A stretch of 43,124 bases of DNA. Origin: a virus. Location of the stretch: positions 1 through 43,124 of the IMG/VR virus record IMGVR_UViG_3300022857_000016. One strand, given 5' to 3'. Below are positions 8,090 to 19,300 of the stretch, one piece after another. Each line of letters opens with the position of its first letter. Position 1 is the stretch's first letter. The position numbers and the translations under genes are program-made. The notes under the pieces are model-generated. The model saw only the letters and a program-made list of their open reading frames with translations. It made no database searches and was not told the DNA's origin.

Positions 8090-8523
8090 AAACAACACTA
8101 GTAAAGCCTGAACAGGCATTAGAGTACTGGCCTACTTTAGGCCCAATGCTGAAAGAATCATTGGATCATGGAGTGGGTGAATCTACTCTTACTGACTATA
8201 TGCGTAAGATATTGTGTTATGATGCACAACTATGGGCATTTATGGATGATGATAATAAATTAAAAGGGACTGGGTTAACTCAGTTCATTCAGTATTCTAA
8301 TCACAAAACACTACATATCATTGCCTGCTCAGGTGTTGACTGGAATGAGTGGGCAGAACAATATTATGTTGTAGAACAATTTGCCAAAGACAATGGTTGT
8401 AAAGCTGTTGAGCAATGGGGTAGAAAAGGCTGGTCAAGAATACTACCAAAGGTAATCCCTGGGTTTCAGGTAGTGTATCATGTTATGAGAAAAGAAATTC
8501 AAGGAGATTTAAATGTCATTTAA
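8086..8523 (+). CDS. gp13-position protein, possible GNAT-like fold
   Basis: The gene encodes 145 residues with an ATGA overlap with the upstream gene. The pattern (mixed beta strands, YYVVEQFAKDNGCKAVEQWGR, then a GFQVVYHVMRKEI strand) resembles short acetyltransferase-fold proteins encoded just before internal virion proteins in T7-like phages. No acetyl-CoA loop can be recognised with confidence, so an enzymatic role is uncertain; it may be a virion assembly factor. Confidence 0.5.
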   Translation: MKTTLVKPEQALEYWPTLGPMLKESLDHGVGESTLTDYMRKILCYDAQLWAFMDDDNKLKGTGLTQFIQYSNHKTLHIIACSGVDWNEWAEQYYVVEQFAKDNGCKAVEQWGRKGWSRILPKVIPGFQVVYHVMRKEIQGDLNVI

Positions 8524-9211
8524 AAAATTAGAGGTTAGTAAGCGTTATGGTGGTGGTGGTGGCCCTACAGCGCCAACTGAAAATATACCTGAATGGATGA
8601 GACCTTCCATTGAAAATGTAGGAGCAGAGGCTGAAAAGCTATACGGTTCAGGTGCTCTTGATAATGTATCTGGGGTATCTGACTTACAAAATAAAGCATT
8701 TACTACCGGCGCTGAAGGTATTGAGCAAGCTACTACTGGTGGTTTATCTGCTCTACAAGAACAACAACAAAGACTAACAGGCTTAGCTACCACTCCTAGC
8801 GCAGAAGTATTAGCAGCTCAAAAGGCTGGTATTGTATCTGATGCTCAAAAGAGAGTGTCTGGGATTAATACTAACTTTGGTCAAGCAGGTACTTTAGGTT
8901 CTGCTCGTCAAGCCGTTATGCAAGGTGCTCAGAACGCAGAAACTGTAGGGGCATTAGCCCAAGTAGATGCTGACTACGAGAACAAGATGTTTCAAAATAG
9001 GTTAGCCGCCGAACAAGCTCTTGGTGGCTCTGTTGGTGCTGCTGGTGATCTAGCTTCTAGTGGTGCTTCTGGTTTATCTAACTTAGGTGGTCAACAAAGA
9101 TCTATTGATCAGCAAATTATTGATGCACCTTACCAAGGTCTTCAAAGATACGCTTCAACTATTTATGGTAACCCCGCTAGACAACAAGCTGGTGCCAGCG
9201 GAGGTAAATAA
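8513..9211 (+). CDS. Internal virion protein, gp14-like by position and composition
   Basis: The gene encodes 232 residues and overlaps the upstream gene by 11 bases, with AAGGAG before the start. A Gly-rich N-terminal stretch (RYGGGGGPTAP) is followed by Ala/Gln/Gly-rich helical sequence with QNAETVGALAQVDADYEN-like segments. This matches small ejection proteins that lie ahead of the transglycosylase-bearing protein in T7-like phages. It probably forms part of the channel through the outer membrane during DNA delivery. The assignment rests on order and composition. Confidence 0.55.
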   Translation: MSFKKLEVSKRYGGGGGPTAPTENIPEWMRPSIENVGAEAEKLYGSGALDNVSGVSDLQNKAFTTGAEGIEQATTGGLSALQEQQQRLTGLATTPSAEVLAAQKAGIVSDAQKRVSGINTNFGQAGTLGSARQAVMQGAQNAETVGALAQVDADYENKMFQNRLAAEQALGGSVGAAGDLASSGASGLSNLGGQQRSIDQQIIDAPYQGLQRYASTIYGNPARQQAGASGGK

Positions 9212-9213
9212 TT

Positions 9214-9732
9214 ATGGTCAGAGATCCTTGGGCATGGACCAAAGAAGATAAAAATAATTTCGGTAGTGTTGGTGGCCCTATGTCTGCTTCAATCCAACCA
9301 TCTAACGAGCAAGCACCCCCACCAGCAATGTCTACACCTGATCCTGTTGATCAACAATTGACAAGTATGGCTCTTGGTAAGGGTATTGAGGCAACTGCTT
9401 CTGGTGTTAGTGGTGCATTAGGTGCAGGTACAGCTGCTGCAGAAGGTATGGCAGCTGCTGTTGGTACTGGTGCTGCTTCAGGTGCTGGATCACAGGCTGC
9501 TATGTTAGCCGCACAGAACGCAGGTATGGGAGCATTAGCTCCACAAGCTGCTGGTCTAACTGCTCAAGCATTAGGTGCAGGTACAGCCGCTACTACTGCA
9601 GCTACTACGGGTGCCGTTGCAACAGGTGCTGGTGCCCTAGGTGCTGGAGGGACCGCTGCTATGGCAGCACTAGGCCCTGTCGGTTGGACTATTGGTGGTC
9701 TTTTGCTTGCTAAAAAGTTTGGACTATTCTAA
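9214..9732 (+). CDS. Ala/Gly-rich virion-operon protein
   Basis: The gene encodes 172 residues. A short polar N-terminus precedes about 110 residues that are almost only Ala, Gly, Thr, Ser, Met and Leu, ending in a hydrophobic GPVGWTIGGLLLAKKFGLF helix. It is likely to insert in or traverse membranes, as expected for an ejection protein. I do not recognise a family. Position between the gp14-like and transglycosylase genes supports a role in genome delivery. Confidence 0.6.
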   Translation: MVRDPWAWTKEDKNNFGSVGGPMSASIQPSNEQAPPPAMSTPDPVDQQLTSMALGKGIEATASGVSGALGAGTAAAEGMAAAVGTGAASGAGSQAAMLAAQNAGMGALAPQAAGLTAQALGAGTAATTAATTGAVATGAGALGAGGTAAMAALGPVGWTIGGLLLAKKFGLF

Positions 9733-9742
9733 GGAGAATCAT

Positions 9743-12157
9743 ATGGATAATATTGGACCGTTGTCTACACGACAACAGTTAGACGCTCTTAAGATAGAAC
9801 AAGAAAGAGCAAAATTACTTAGGCAACAAGCCGAAGCACAAAGATCGGTTAATAAAATAACTGCAGAAGTACCTAAAGCAATTGAACCTGTTCCACAAGT
9901 ACCTCAGACTTCTACTCAACCTTTTGATGATTCATTACTTGGTCATATGATTAATCAAGAAAGTGGAGGATACCACAGAAACCCTAAGACAGGAGAACTA
10001 ACAACGCCACCTGTTAAAAAAGGAGAAGTCCCACCTAAATACCCAGCTAAAGGTATTTTACAATGGAAAGGGGATTCAGCAGCACAACCGGGATATGGTA
10101 CTACCCCTTTTGATGTTAACACAGCAGATGAGAATACCCAAATCAATGCCTCTAGACAATACATGACTGGACTTACAAAGGCCTTTGATGGTGATTTAGA
10201 AAAAGGATTAGCTGCTTATAATTTTGGCCCAGGAAATCTCAAAAAACATATTGCAGCTAACGAAGCAAAGGGTTTAGATTGGAAGGTAGGATTACCAAAA
10301 GAAACAGCTAATTATGTCAGTAATATTATGGGTGAGTATTCTTCTGGAAATCCTAATGTAGGATCTCAGGTACCTCCTGTTTATCGAGCTTCCATTAATC
10401 CAAGAGATACTATGAAAGTGCCGCCAGTAGGCCCGATAGATGAGACTAGTCTTGTTAATGCACCTACACAATCAATGCCTACTGAATTGGAAGTCCGAGC
10501 AGCACATCTAGATATCAGAGATAGTAGCGATCTTGTAAAGAGAGCTAAAGCTCAGATGGTTATAGATAGAGCTAATGGTGTTGAATCATCTCCCGGAATG
10601 ATTAGGGCTGCTACTTCCAACTTCTCTCCTCAACTACCTAGTACGATTAAACCTATGACCGAAGGGGATAACTCTAGTGGTGGTATTGATGCAGCTGATG
10701 ATCCAGAAGCTCAGGCATTTGCCCCTATCAGTACTAACAATCTCTTAGCAGTACCTCCATTACAAGATAATGCAGATCAAGTAACACCAGTTACAGTAGA
10801 TGCAATAGAGAGTGGAGTTGTACCACCTCTTGATGAAACAGATTTACCCCCACTGACATCAACACAACAAAAGACTATAGATAGCCTAGGTGCTGCTGGT
10901 GGCACAGTAAACCCTGCGTCTATAGCTGACACCTTAGTAGGCGTAAGTGGTGACTCTATTATAGGTGGCCCTAATTCAGGTAGCGAAGAAGACAAAGCTA
11001 AATTACCTGATACATTCTGGAAAGAGCTATCTAAATCATTTAAAGACTTATTTACAGATAAAGAGTTTATTAGGTTTGGTATCTTGTTAGCCGGTGGTAT
11101 GCTTACTGGTGGCTCATTCGGTGGATCACTTAAGTACGCTGGTTTATATGCTCTTCAATCTGCTGATAAAAGAGAAGCCGTTACAGCTGCTGCTACAGTA
11201 AAAGCTAAGGCTGATGCTGCTAAAGACCTAAGTGATAGAGGGAATGCTATTGATAAGAGTCTCACATCTGCCTTAGCTAATACAAGTATCCCTGATAATG
11301 AGAGGAACTTTGCACTTCAGCAAATGAGAAAGAATGATACTTTACCTTTGGCGCAACGTGTAGCTGCTAACTCAGATCTCTTAGAAGGACTCAATTCACG
11401 AGCTACTAACAAAAAGGGTTATAGATCAATACAAAGAGTGGTTGACGGGGTAATTACAGATCTATATGAAAACCAAGATACCGGTACATACTCTACACGA
11501 ACAGTAGACGCTAAAGGTAATGTAAGCTTTACTGTTGTTCCTAATACACTAAGTGTTGATGATTTCAAAAAATTAAATAGTGACGTTAGAGATGCAATAT
11601 CATCAATGGTTGGTGCTCACTTAGACCCTGAGCTAAAGAACTTAGGCGATATTAAAAATAATATTGCTCAACAAACTTTAGATGCTACTACTCACATGAC
11701 AACATTTGGTAGTACTATTCAGGCTAAAGATGTAGCTCAGATGGCTAAGGTTGCTATGAATACTGTTGGTACTTACATAGCTGGAACGGACTACGCAGAA
11801 TGGTCGTCTAAATATGTTGGTGCCTTGTACACTCAAGCTGCTGTTCGTATAGCCCCAACTAGAAAAGAATTGTTTATGAATCCTGAAGGGCTTCCCTTAT
11901 CAGCACCTGCTTATGCCAGAATTAGAACTGAGTTAGCTGGTGATAAGTTAGAACCGGGTCTTGCTAGACTAATAGGTGAGTACGAGAAATACCGTGACAA
12001 TCCATCTACTACTAAGGTAAATATTACATTACCAAACGATGGTTCCTTAAAGGTGCCTAAGGATGTTGCAACATACTTAAATCAAAACAAAGCAGAAAGT
12101 CCGTTAACGGCGTATCTTCATTTGCGTAGTCTAGGTAAAGTAGGCAAAGTAAATTAA
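9743..12157 (+). CDS. Internal virion protein with lytic transglycosylase domain
   Basis: The gene encodes 804 residues. I chose the ATG at 9743 because AAGGAGAATCAT precedes it; the open frame extends to 9692 inside the upstream gene. Residues about 60-195 form an SLT/goose-lysozyme-like domain: catalytic Glu73 in NQESGG, G104-ILQW, and AYNFGPG at 158-164, followed by an ETANYV element. Residues around 455-480 are hydrophobic and Gly-rich, a possible membrane segment. It should cut peptidoglycan locally to let the ejected DNA pass, as T7 gp16 does. Here the domain is on a mid-size protein separate from the giant proteins. Confidence 0.85.
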   Translation: MDNIGPLSTRQQLDALKIEQERAKLLRQQAEAQRSVNKITAEVPKAIEPVPQVPQTSTQPFDDSLLGHMINQESGGYHRNPKTGELTTPPVKKGEVPPKYPAKGILQWKGDSAAQPGYGTTPFDVNTADENTQINASRQYMTGLTKAFDGDLEKGLAAYNFGPGNLKKHIAANEAKGLDWKVGLPKETANYVSNIMGEYSSGNPNVGSQVPPVYRASINPRDTMKVPPVGPIDETSLVNAPTQSMPTELEVRAAHLDIRDSSDLVKRAKAQMVIDRANGVESSPGMIRAATSNFSPQLPSTIKPMTEGDNSSGGIDAADDPEAQAFAPISTNNLLAVPPLQDNADQVTPVTVDAIESGVVPPLDETDLPPLTSTQQKTIDSLGAAGGTVNPASIADTLVGVSGDSIIGGPNSGSEEDKAKLPDTFWKELSKSFKDLFTDKEFIRFGILLAGGMLTGGSFGGSLKYAGLYALQSADKREAVTAAATVKAKADAAKDLSDRGNAIDKSLTSALANTSIPDNERNFALQQMRKNDTLPLAQRVAANSDLLEGLNSRATNKKGYRSIQRVVDGVITDLYENQDTGTYSTRTVDAKGNVSFTVVPNTLSVDDFKKLNSDVRDAISSMVGAHLDPELKNLGDIKNNIAQQTLDATTHMTTFGSTIQAKDVAQMAKVAMNTVGTYIAGTDYAEWSSKYVGALYTQAAVRIAPTRKELFMNPEGLPLSAPAYARIRTELAGDKLEPGLARLIGEYEKYRDNPSTTKVNITLPNDGSLKVPKDVATYLNQNKAESPLTAYLHLRSLGKVGKVN

Positions 12158-12171
12158 AACGAGAGGAACTT

Positions 12172-15100
12172 ATGATAGAAGAAGATAAAAAAGATCCTGG
12201 CCCACAGGTAAAATTTATTGATGGGAAGCCCGTAGGTTCCTCTTACAGTATAGATGCTGACACAACAGTTGTTGATGATCAATCATACCGTATACAAGGC
12301 TTTAACGCTTTTGAGACTGCTAAAGATAAAGCAGGAATAATTGTTCCTAACCAATATCAAGGTGATAGGACACAAGAGTTTGTAAATAGGTTCGCAGAGA
12401 CAGGTGAGTTTGATCGTCTTAATACGAAAGGTCAAGACCCTGCATTTAAGAATCGTGTACTGGCAAGGCAAGTCAATCTTGAAGGAGAAGACTTAGCCTC
12501 TGTTATGACCTCTCTTGGCGTAATTGACCCTACTGCTTTCTCAAACCCTGAAGATATTAATAACTCAATTGCTAGTGGTAGTATTAGTAGGTTGTTTCCA
12601 ACAGCAGACAGTACAGATCCATTAAGAGCACTCGCTAAGGAAAAGAAAGACTATGATAAGGCACAAGGCGTTAGGTGGGAAAAGACCTCTAACGTAGCCT
12701 CACCAGCAGAGTACAAAGCATTTCAAGATGCTGTTGGCGCTACAGCTGCTGCTACTGCTGCTACTGAAGTTGAAAGACTCAATGAGGTACTGGCAACAGA
12801 AGAAATGAGCGACTCCACAAGAAGTCTCCTCACTACCCAATTAGAAGAGGCAAGAGGGAGGGTCTTATTTGCTGCATTAACTCCTAGAATTATCGGTGGA
12901 GTTAACTATCAACCTAACGATAGAAACATTATGAATAAAGCTACTGGCTTTATTAATCAATCTTACGCTGCACTTAACGTTGCAACAACAATGTTTGTTA
13001 AGGGTATTGGTGGTGTATTAGAGATGGCTGGTGAAAAAGGTCAGTGGGATTATATAAGCCAGAAGGGTAAAGAATACCAATTAAAAGCTGAACTGTATGA
13101 TGCAGACACCCCATCTTACGTTGCTACAGTTTCTGATATAGATACAAGTAATCCATTTTCTGCAGTAGCAGATACTGGTTTGTTCTTATCTAACAACCTT
13201 ATCACAATGATTCCGTTGTGGACTTCTGCATTAGCAGCTGGTGGCGTTGCTGCTACCTTAGGTGCTCCTGCAGTTGTAGCAGCCGGTATATCTGTGTTAC
13301 CCGGATGGTTAACATATACTGGTGGTATGTATTCAGACCAACCTGAAGGTGAAAAGAACACAGCTCAAGCCTCCTCTTTTGGTTTGTTTGCTTCTGTTCT
13401 TGATAGGTTAGGTATTGAAGCTATCTTTGCTAAGGGCGCAAGTAGCCTCCTCACTAAGAAAGGCTTAGATGAGATGGTAGCGATTGTAGTTGCTAAGAAG
13501 GGAGTTACTCCAGAAGTAGCTAAAGAACAAATTGCAACTATAACTAAGAAAGAACTTATCGAGACTGCTAAGTTTAGTAGTGCATTTGCAAAGTCGCAAG
13601 TAGCTACAATGGCATATGCAACTAAAGCTCTTGCACGTATATCAGCTGCTGGTATTACTGAGGGTGTTACTGAGACTGCTCAGAGTGCCTTAGAACTTAT
13701 TGCAGCTACTGGACAATGGAACTTAGATGCTAGGTACCAAAAGGATTTCAACAAGCAATTGGTTGATTCCTTTATTGCTGGTGGCGCTATCGGTGGTGTT
13801 ATTACAGGAGCTGGTGAGGCAAAGACCTTAGCACAACTACATTCAGCTTATGATTATCACAGGACTAATACAAGAGATCTAGATGATAACCAAAAAGCAC
13901 AATTATCTCTTGAAGAAGAATATAACTCTGGATCATTGCCCAGCATTGGTACTGAGTTTAATACCTTTAACGTAGCTAAGGGTATTCAGTTACAATCTCA
14001 TGATTTTATAGCAGGTAATCCTAGGAACGCTACCGATGCAGTTAAGATGACTAACAAAGAAGGCTTTATTAACATACTTACAGATGGTTTTAGACTATTA
14101 AGAGGTCATGCTAATCAAATGACTAAAAAGCTTTATAATGCTGACGGTAAATTTCTGAGAAATAGAGCTGTTATTAAATCGCTTATGTCAGGTATGGGTA
14201 TAGTTCCGGGTCAACCTTACAGTGGTTTTAAAAGATCACTACTAGGTGAGTGGGCTGCAAAGCATACCAGCTCTGCAAATATTTCTGCGGAAATGAATAT
14301 GAGTGAAGTAGAATCTGGTAACGTTATCCTAGATGCTTATAGAAGATTCTGGTCTAAGGGGTTAGATACACCCGTGGAACATCCTAACTTTGAAGCATTG
14401 AACAGGTATCATAGTGAGTTGGGTAACATGCAAAGAACAGCTAGGGGTATGGCTAATGAGTCTGGCGTTTCTAGTTCTTTGATTGATAATCTTGATTCCC
14501 TCTTTGTTCCTGAGATAGATAAACATACCTTCAATAAAAATAAAGATACCATTATTGATAAGTTAATGGCACAAGGTATGCCAAGGAGTGAAGCTAATAA
14601 AACAGTAGAGAATATTTTCTCTAGTGATAAAGGAAAAATGAGAGATGCCTCTGAAGCAATTGCTAATGCAGGTTTATTTAGAGATCCTGAATTAGATCAT
14701 ATCTTTGAGAAGAACTTCTTCAGATCATTAGAAGGTATTAAGGAAAGATTAGCGGCTAACATAGCTATCAATAGCTACTACGGTAAAGATGCAGAGATTC
14801 TTTATAAGTTAGCGGACATGGCAGATCAGAATGGTGAGTTCTCTAGTCCAGAAGAAAAGCAAACATACCTCAGTGAAATTAAAGATTACTTTGATATGAT
14901 TGAAGGTAAGTATAACACATTAGATAATTACCCAGTAATTAAAAATGTATATGCATGGACAGGAACCTTGACAATGTTAGCTATGCTAGGTAAGGCAGGA
15001 TTATCCTCGTTACCTGAGGTTGCATTGTCATTGCTAGGCACAAGAGGAGAGAAGGTAGGAGACCAATTAGGCTTATGGGCTAAGAATATGCTTAGCGAAA

Positions 15101-16398
15101 TTGGCGATGATGCATTTACTCGTAGTAACTCATTTGTTACTAGTGCTCTACGCATATCTAAATTAGGTAACGTAGCTCTTAAGACTCAAGATATTAAGCT
15201 TGCAGAACAGATTGCTGAGATAGAGGCCGCGCTAAAAGTAGCTCAGGCTGGAAAAGGTAATGACAAAGAGCTTGATGCTATTGGCGTTAAATTGGATAGT
15301 TTGTATGAAGAATCTATTGGAAGAACTTTATTTGAAGATCTTGGATTTGCAGAAACTGGGTTTAACACTCAGTCTAGATTCGAGTATGCAGACAACAGTA
15401 TGCGTAATGTTATGGGCTTATTCGCAAAGATAACTTTACTTAAGCAAACTACTGAGTCTACTCGTATGGCTGCTATATCTATGGCATCTGATACGGTAGC
15501 ATCTTATGTGGAAGCACTTAGAGGTGTACCAGTCGAAATGTTTAGGACTGGTAAGGGGCTAACTAAGTTCCAATACCAGGCATTAAAAGAGTTACAAGCA
15601 TACGGTATGAATGTACCTGATGTAATGTTTTATATCGAAAATACAGAAAGCGGTGAGCTTAATTCATTGTCTTCAAGATATGAGATGTTTGTACTTAAGG
15701 GTAAAGAGAATGTAACTGATGTACCTTTTAATAGTTTCATGAGAAATATTAATACGGCTGTATCAAACATGGTCGATTCAAACGTTCCTAACCCACAACC
15801 ACATAACATTCCTAAGTATTATCATGATCCTAGGTTTAGGATTATAACTGTTATGACAAGGTACCTTGCAGCACTGCAAACCTCAGTCATACCTAAGTTA
15901 TATAATGATTATATTAAAGATGGTAATGTAGGTATGCGCTATCAAGCGTTCTCAGTTATGGTTGGTGCAATGGCTCTTTCTGGATTAGCTAATGGTTTAA
16001 AAGATCAATTATCTTACGGAGAAGACAGCCCATATATCAATGGCATAATGAAGAATGCTCAAAGAACCCTGTATGGTGCAGGTTTATTAGGTCGTGGTGA
16101 GGTTATTGTAGATGCAATGGCTCCACTATACAATCGTAAAGGCGTTAGCCTAGGTGATGCAATGAGTCCCGGTAATGATAGAAGTACTATCGGTGGCTGG
16201 GTTTATGACACAGCTAAAAGCAATATGGCACCAGTCGCATGGGCTGATAGGTTTGTTAGAGCAGGTAGTGCTATATCTGATGGTGACTACCCTACAGCTG
16301 GAAGACAACTTGCAAGGGCAATGCCTTTAATCGGGTCTGTACCTAGAACATACGATGAACTAGAAGAATTATTTGTAAATTCACTTAAGGAAAAATAA
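12172..16398 (+). CDS. Giant ejection-type virion protein with N-terminal SNase-like domain
   Basis: The gene encodes 1408 residues. Residues about 24-120 align without gaps over the core of staphylococcal nuclease: D28-x-D30-T, R40-IQGFNAFE48, and FKNR95VLARQ followed by GEDLASVMTSLG. This keeps the equivalents of D21, R35, E43 and R87, while D40 is replaced by Asn. The remainder is mostly helical with hydrophobic stretches near residues 335-385 and 1265-1290, as in large ejection proteins. It is followed after one base by the polymerase-like giant gene. Location in the virion is inferred from position and size. Confidence 0.7.
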   Translation: MIEEDKKDPGPQVKFIDGKPVGSSYSIDADTTVVDDQSYRIQGFNAFETAKDKAGIIVPNQYQGDRTQEFVNRFAETGEFDRLNTKGQDPAFKNRVLARQVNLEGEDLASVMTSLGVIDPTAFSNPEDINNSIASGSISRLFPTADSTDPLRALAKEKKDYDKAQGVRWEKTSNVASPAEYKAFQDAVGATAAATAATEVERLNEVLATEEMSDSTRSLLTTQLEEARGRVLFAALTPRIIGGVNYQPNDRNIMNKATGFINQSYAALNVATTMFVKGIGGVLEMAGEKGQWDYISQKGKEYQLKAELYDADTPSYVATVSDIDTSNPFSAVADTGLFLSNNLITMIPLWTSALAAGGVAATLGAPAVVAAGISVLPGWLTYTGGMYSDQPEGEKNTAQASSFGLFASVLDRLGIEAIFAKGASSLLTKKGLDEMVAIVVAKKGVTPEVAKEQIATITKKELIETAKFSSAFAKSQVATMAYATKALARISAAGITEGVTETAQSALELIAATGQWNLDARYQKDFNKQLVDSFIAGGAIGGVITGAGEAKTLAQLHSAYDYHRTNTRDLDDNQKAQLSLEEEYNSGSLPSIGTEFNTFNVAKGIQLQSHDFIAGNPRNATDAVKMTNKEGFINILTDGFRLLRGHANQMTKKLYNADGKFLRNRAVIKSLMSGMGIVPGQPYSGFKRSLLGEWAAKHTSSANISAEMNMSEVESGNVILDAYRRFWSKGLDTPVEHPNFEALNRYHSELGNMQRTARGMANESGVSSSLIDNLDSLFVPEIDKHTFNKNKDTIIDKLMAQGMPRSEANKTVENIFSSDKGKMRDASEAIANAGLFRDPELDHIFEKNFFRSLEGIKERLAANIAINSYYGKDAEILYKLADMADQNGEFSSPEEKQTYLSEIKDYFDMIEGKYNTLDNYPVIKNVYAWTGTLTMLAMLGKAGLSSLPEVALSLLGTRGEKVGDQLGLWAKNMLSEIGDDAFTRSNSFVTSALRISKLGNVALKTQDIKLAEQIAEIEAALKVAQAGKGNDKELDAIGVKLDSLYEESIGRTLFEDLGFAETGFNTQSRFEYADNSMRNVMGLFAKITLLKQTTESTRMAAISMASDTVASYVEALRGVPVEMFRTGKGLTKFQYQALKELQAYGMNVPDVMFYIENTESGELNSLSSRYEMFVLKGKENVTDVPFNSFMRNINTAVSNMVDSNVPNPQPHNIPKYYHDPRFRIITVMTRYLAALQTSVIPKLYNDYIKDGNVGMRYQAFSVMVGAMALSGLANGLKDQLSYGEDSPYINGIMKNAQRTLYGAGLLGRGEVIVDAMAPLYNRKGVSLGDAMSPGNDRSTIGGWVYDTAKSNMAPVAWADRFVRAGSAISDGDYPTAGRQLARAMPLIGSVPRTYDELEELFVNSLKEK

Positions 16399-16399
16399 A

Positions 16400-19300
16400 A
16401 TGGCTTTATTTGGTAATATACGAAACAGGACGGCACCTGACGCTCGTAACTTAAATATCCCTCAACCAAGAACATCTCAAGGAGAGATGGACGCACGTTA
16501 CGGGGATGTTCCTCTCCCAGCAGTTTCTTCAGTAGACGAAGCTGCAAGAAGCATAATGGAATATGGAGGTGTTCCTCCACAAGCGTTTGGCTTACCACCT
16601 GTACCCGCACAAGCTGTTGGTACTCCCCTAGATCCAGATCCGCTGGCTAGGCGTGACCGTGAAATACCTAATCCAGCAACTAATGACTTATCATTGCTTG
16701 ATCAAGAGCAAATGCAGAATCAAAGTGTACCTGTAAATCCTGAAGATTATTCAAGGCAGTTCTTAGATGAACAAGCTAAAGAAAAGGATTTCCAGCAAGG
16801 CTTTGAGGCTATGCAATCAGTTGTTGATCCTGCTACTGGCCAAAGAATGCCCGGTGACTTTACAAAAGCAGCTGAGTTAATCTTAGGTGAAGGTAATGAG
16901 AAAGCAAAGTATCTATCTCCCGGAGAAGCTGAAAAGTATGCTGCCACGGAAACACAGATTAAGAACGCTGCTGACCGTGTATCTTCACCACTAGCTTTAA
17001 TCTCTGAAAGAGCTAGACAAAATCTCTTATCATCTAGTAGTATGGTATATGATTCGTCTAACCCTGATTCACGGCAAGCTAAGGGTTACACCTTAATGCT
17101 AGCAGAGGGCTTCGAAGATTCTGAGATGGAGACAGTAGCTGATATGGCAGGTATTGCGTCTTACTCTGCTTTGTCTCAGATCCCTAGGGCAAAGGCAGAT
17201 GCAGAAGAAGATGTAGCTGTAAACCCAAATACAGGAGTTATTAATTACGATAACGTAATTGCTAGCGGTACTCACTTCATGAAGAATATGGCCAAGACTG
17301 TTGGCTTGCCTGAACCAAGCCCCGGTTTCTTTGAGAGCATAATGGCTACTCATTTTCAAGCTGAAGTACAAAAAGGTAGCTATGCTCTTAACCGATCTGC
17401 GGATGGTAAGATAGAGTATCTCCCTACTGATGCTCAGAAAATTATAGCTAGGAAAGTTGGTACTGTTGCTAGGATAGCTACAGCTAGGCTTGGTAGGAAT
17501 GTTTCATCTAGAACACCTCAAATTGTTGGATCAGCCCTTGGTGAGAAACAAACATTCACTAAGAGGTCTCTTACAAGCAACTCTGTATTAGGTAGAGACC
17601 TAGATACCTCTGCTGCGGAGACTGTAAAGGACATGATGGGTAGTGTAAGCTATCGCTTCTTACCTTCTCATGTAGCTCTGCAAGAAAAGTTTATGACAGC
17701 TATGTTGTCACCTGAGTTCCTAATTAACTCTCCAGATGAAGGTGTATACTCTACTCACTACATGGCAGAGCATTATGGTCTTTCCCAGAAAGACTTTAAT
17801 AAGATTAAGAACAATCAATTACCTCCTAGAGATGAAGCTAAAAGAGTAGGTTGGTCTCCAATACCGGCTGCTGTTAAGATAATGAACAACATTATCAAGC
17901 AGAAGGGTATGGTCTTAGAAGCAATTAAGGGTGCTGAAGGTTTAAGGTTCGCTGAGATCATGCACTCAATCATGAACCATCGTTACTTTATTAATAGTTA
18001 CGATCTTGATTACATGGGTTCCAAGGATATGATTCGTGATATCCTTAACTTCGGTGAAAGAGATATCGTGTATGGTAAATCGCTTTTCCCTAATGATTTG
18101 AATTCTTCTTTAGAGAATGACAGACTTAAATCAGAGGGTCTAAAGATCTTCAAGATAGAAGATGGTGTAGCAAGAGGGAAAGCCCTTGAGAGTCTAACTC
18201 CAGATAAGCTTGGTGCCTTAGGTACAATGATTGATGCTGTACTTAACTATCATACTGTTGTTAAGCCTTTACCTGATGTACTGAAGATGCCTGATAGAGA
18301 TCTTATTGGCCTTTACACACCAGAGCTAGCTAACGCGTTAGCAGACTTAGGTGGTCAGTATAACGCTTATATAAACGATCCAGAAGGTGATGCTAATAAT
18401 AAACACAATAACATCTTAACTTACTTAGCAGCAATACCTAAAGGAGAATTCCTTGCTAATGCTGCTTTGTGGGATGATATGTTCCAATTGAAGAATGATG
18501 CAGCTAACCCTAAGAGCAATAAGCTTGGTAGGTCTATTACTCATACAACAATTAGTGATGGTACTCAGAGTGGTTTGTTTATTCAGGCCTTCCAACACGG
18601 TAACAGTGAACATGCAGATCGTCTTGGTAGAGCTAAGTATGCCGATGAAGAGCGTGCCCCAAGAGACCTTCGTGATGCTACTATGGCATCTATGATTGAA
18701 GAAGTAGATAGGATTAACCGTAAGAGTGGTACTGTTGAGGATTCTAATACTGCAGATGCATTTAGTGCTTTCTTTGCAGAGCTACCTGATGTATATCGAG
18801 GTGATTACCATGCGATGGCGAATGAGTTCTTTAAAGCGCCATTGATGCAAGTGTCTTACTCCAAAGATGCAGGTATGTTTCAAGGTTTCTTGGAAGACAC
18901 ATTATCAAGGACTAACATAGAACCCTTAGTATCTAAGTACTTGTTACCCCACTTTAGTTCATTATCTGATGCTGCTGCTAGCCTTAATATTTCTTTAGAG
19001 AATGTATTAAGAGAAGCTATATCTACTTCAGTTAGGAAGCTACAGGATATTGGTTATGGTATGGCAATACTTGATAAACCACTGGTTTATAAGAGTATAA
19101 CAGGTGATGATGTCCTTATCAGCCCTGCTGGTTTGACCACAATACCAAAGACTGTAGACTATAACTCATTTACTACTGGTAAGCATGGCTTTAAATTCTT
19201 AGCTCGTGGTGTTGAGACAATTGATTTTATGGTTGACGATGGTAGTGGTATGCTGACTAGTAAGTCTATACCTCGTAAGATGATGGGGCTATTGCCTGGA

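Noticed and set aside
9692-9742. Longer start for the transglycosylase protein
   Set aside because: The extra 17 codons overlap the upstream gene, and the ATG at 9743 has a strong ribosome site.
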